A stretch of DNA of 6,962 nt from JAUVKA01 sp964465145 (GTDB lineage Bacteria; Bacteroidota; Bacteroidia; Bacteroidales; UBA12481), in NCBI GenBank assembly GCA_964465145.1, contig CAYXJR010000144.1, forward strand, positions 1 through 6,962, in the 5' to 3' direction. The first letter of the stretch is position 1. Every line of letters starts with the position of its first letter. The notes beneath the pieces are model-generated. The model was not told the origin of the DNA. It saw nothing but the letters and a program-made list of their open reading frames with translations, and searched no databases. Position numbers and translations under genes: made by a program. Positions 5,892 to 6,962 of the stretch are shown here, one piece after another.

Positions 5892-5925
5892 TAGTCAGGG
5901 TCTGACCCCTGTTCTTTGTTGACTA
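5892..5925. repeat. Nested palindromic repeat with GGGTCtGACCC core
   Basis: TAGTCA (5892-5897) pairs with TGACTA (5920-5925), and inside them CAGGGTCTGACCCCTG (5896-5911) forms a second, near-perfect hairpin. The GGGTCAGACCC-type core is similar to REP-like intergenic sequences I recall, and to the element at 5498-5520 in its GGGGTCAG part. Confidence 0.45.
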
Positions 5926-5950
5926 CTCACATTATCACTTCTTTCGGCCA

Positions 5951-5978
5951 ATAATTTAGTATCGTGTCCCCCGAATTC
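5951..5978. repeat. 28-bp direct repeat, right boundary copy
   Basis: These 28 bases match 231-258 in the same orientation, with two C/T differences. It lies 28 bases before the AbiEii stop, where the composition changes from AT-rich to GC-rich, so the pair brackets the 5.7-kb block carrying the AIPR, HEPN-like, DUF2188 and restriction-modification genes. Confidence 0.75.
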
Positions 5979-5983
5979 TCAGA

Positions 5984-5999
5984 TTTCTTCGACAAGAAA
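5984..5999. other. Hairpin just after the AbiEii gene
   Basis: TTTCTT (5984-5989) and AAGAAA (5994-5999) are exact complements around CGAC, seven bases after the toxin stop. No T run follows on the minus strand, so it is at best a weak terminator or an mRNA 3'-end stabiliser. Confidence 0.35.
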
Positions 6000-6006
6000 C
6001 AGTGGC

Positions 6007-6924
6007 CTATACTCCCAGGTAATCCTTCAATTTGCGGACCGCCTGTTTATGCTTCGACGGACTCATACGACCGATATTCAGGAGCTTCCACTTGACGGCG
6101 GGCAGATCCGCGACCCCCTCGAGCCCGATCAGACCCCACCGGGGCGTACCTTCCTTGACGGATACGATGAATTGTTTTTCTTCGACGGTCAGCTCTCGTG
6201 CTATCATGGCGACGAGTTCTTCCCTGGTCTTTTCCAAGGCCTCGCAGGTTGCCTCTTCAAAGGTCATGCCTTGAAATTCGGTTTCAAAGACAGGCCGGAT
6301 ATCTCCGAACCGCGGATTGAGAATCTCTACCATGGGCCGGTCATGGCTGATCAGGTAAACGACAAACGCCTTCCGCATGGCAACGCCGAAGTTCCCATAT
6401 TTGAGCAACATCATGATATCGAAGAGGTCCCGCGGGTGCTGGCGATCCAGGGCGGCGCAGATTTTTCCCGCATACAGTTCATCTTCTGCGAGCACCTGGC
6501 ATTCCACGGAAATCTTAAAGAGATCCACGACCCTCGGAGAGAGAACCCTTCTTGTAGGCGGAAATACGGAACCGCGTATGACCAGGTTCGGCTCGATCTT
6601 GACCATCGCCTCCTGTCGCCGTACGAACAATCCGCTGGACAGATCGCTTCCTCCGGTCTTCTTCGGAATGACTTTCGTTCCGGGAATTGTGCCCTCGACG
6701 GCCCGGCATATACGGGCAAGGGCATCGCTTGTCTCACGCAGGGCGACATCCCTTTCCCCAATGGGGAGGTACACGAGGTCGATATCAACGGAGATGCGCG
6801 GAAGATCCCGGACGAAAAAATTGATAGCCGTCCCTCCCTTGAGGGCAAAGGAGGCTTCTCTGTCGATCAGCGGGATGATTCGCAGAAGCAGTTCGGCCTG
6901 TCTGAAGAATACGGTATCCATCAC
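6007..6924 (-). CDS. AbiEii/AbiGii-type nucleotidyltransferase toxin
   Basis: This 305-residue protein has the hallmarks of the AbiEii/AbiGii (DUF1814) toxin family, which are polymerase-beta-like nucleotidyltransferases of type IV toxin-antitoxin and phage-exclusion systems. Family members transfer nucleotides and stop growth during infection. Visible motifs are KGGTAIN (29-35) with the Gly-Gly pair, SVDIDLVY (45-52) with metal ligands D47 and D49, VKIEPN (108-113), and YAGKICAALDRQHPRDLFDIMML (151-173) with K154, D160, R165 and D166. Length is typical and no motif is missing. Start: a GTG at 6924 lies nine bases after GGAGGG. The ATG at 6921 is also possible and overlaps the upstream stop as TGATG. 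Its GC-rich composition is unlike the AT-rich genes to its left, so it probably belongs to an older or different acquisition. Its antitoxin would normally be upstream, mostly outside the window. Confidence 0.9.
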   Translation of the reverse strand: MMDTVFFRQAELLLRIIPLIDREASFALKGGTAINFFVRDLPRISVDIDLVYLPIGERDVALRETSDALARICRAVEGTIPGTKVIPKKTGGSDLSSGLFVRRQEAMVKIEPNLVIRGSVFPPTRRVLSPRVVDLFKISVECQVLAEDELYAGKICAALDRQHPRDLFDIMMLLKYGNFGVAMRKAFVVYLISHDRPMVEILNPRFGDIRPVFETEFQGMTFEEATCEALEKTREELVAMIARELTVEEKQFIVSVKEGTPRWGLIGLEGVADLPAVKWKLLNIGRMSPSKHKQAVRKLKDYLGV

Positions 6925-6962
6925 GCAGGTATTCCCTCCCGATCGGCGGGGACCGTTATCCG
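6921..6962 (-). CDS. 3' end of an upstream gene, probable AbiEi-type antitoxin (partial)
   Basis: From the window edge one minus-strand frame is open for 13 codons, ending RITVPADREGIPA with TGA at 6923-6921. The TGA shares one base with the toxin ATG (TGATG). AbiEii toxins are normally encoded just after, and overlapping, a winged-helix antitoxin (AbiEi type) that represses the operon and neutralises the toxin. The assignment rests on position alone. Thirteen codons are too few to recognise a family. Confidence 0.35.
   Translation of the reverse strand, partial: RITVPADREGIPA

Larger units (their letters stand above)
5709..6006. other. Intergenic mosaic of short repeats, no gene supported
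   Basis: I see no credible gene here. Contents in order: GCACAAAG repeated twice in tandem (5731-5746) within an ACACATAGG-type sequence; a GC-rich patch (about 5800-5830); a 6-bp inverted repeat GTAGAC/GTCTAC near 5835-5870; the nested repeat at 5892-5925; the 28-bp boundary repeat at 5951-5978; and a small hairpin after the AbiEii stop. It looks like debris of several small mobile or repeated sequences. Confidence 0.5.

Noticed and set aside
5675..5905. Plus-strand frame of 76 codons
   Set aside because: It crosses short repeats and the GGGTC palindrome, its product is Arg/His-rich with no recognisable pattern, and no ribosome site precedes it.
6411..6848. Minus-strand frame of 145 codons inside the AbiEii gene
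   Set aside because: It is an out-of-frame shadow of a GC-rich gene whose main frame carries all family motifs.

Overview
The window is a small defence island in an environmental bacterium. The rightmost ~1 kb is clearly GC-rich, while roughly 350-5460 is AT-rich. All convincing genes lie on the minus strand, so the island reads from high to low coordinates. The standard genetic code fits. I cannot name the organism. The GC-rich flank and the short GGGGTCAG-type and GTGTCCCCCG-type intergenic repeats remind me of Desulfobacterota-like genomes, but that is a weak guess.

Layout from right to left. (1) 6007-6962: GC-rich AbiEii/AbiGii-type nucleotidyltransferase toxin, preceded by the overlapping 3' tail of what is probably its antitoxin gene. 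(2) 5480-6006: non-coding mosaic of short palindromic repeats, a possible promoter and a bidirectional terminator-like hairpin. (3) 3731-5419: AIPR-family abortive-infection protein with an Mrr-like nuclease motif at its N-terminus. (4) 2938-3636: HEPN-like, RHG-motif protein. (5) 2244-2874: a two-gene unit made of an exported nuclease-like protein, broken by an in-frame amber codon, and a DUF2188 protein. It is followed four bases after its stop by a well-formed 56-nt integron attC site (2185-2240). (6) 360-2146: a type II restriction endonuclease and a TSPPY-class DNA methyltransferase, translationally coupled in the order R then M. (7) 1-359: no gene. It holds two tandem 32-bp dyad units at the left edge, an exact 22-bp tandem repeat and a lone attC-type core after the methyltransferase.

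The AT-rich block lies between two 28-bp direct repeats (231-258 and 5951-5978, two mismatches). The right copy sits at the GC change. With the attC site, this suggests an assembly of anti-phage modules gathered by cassette-type and repeat-mediated recombination, with no integrase or transposase gene in view. Restriction-modification would act on incoming DNA first. The AIPR, HEPN-like and AbiEii proteins look like later, abortive or toxin-type layers. That cooperation is inferred from co-location.
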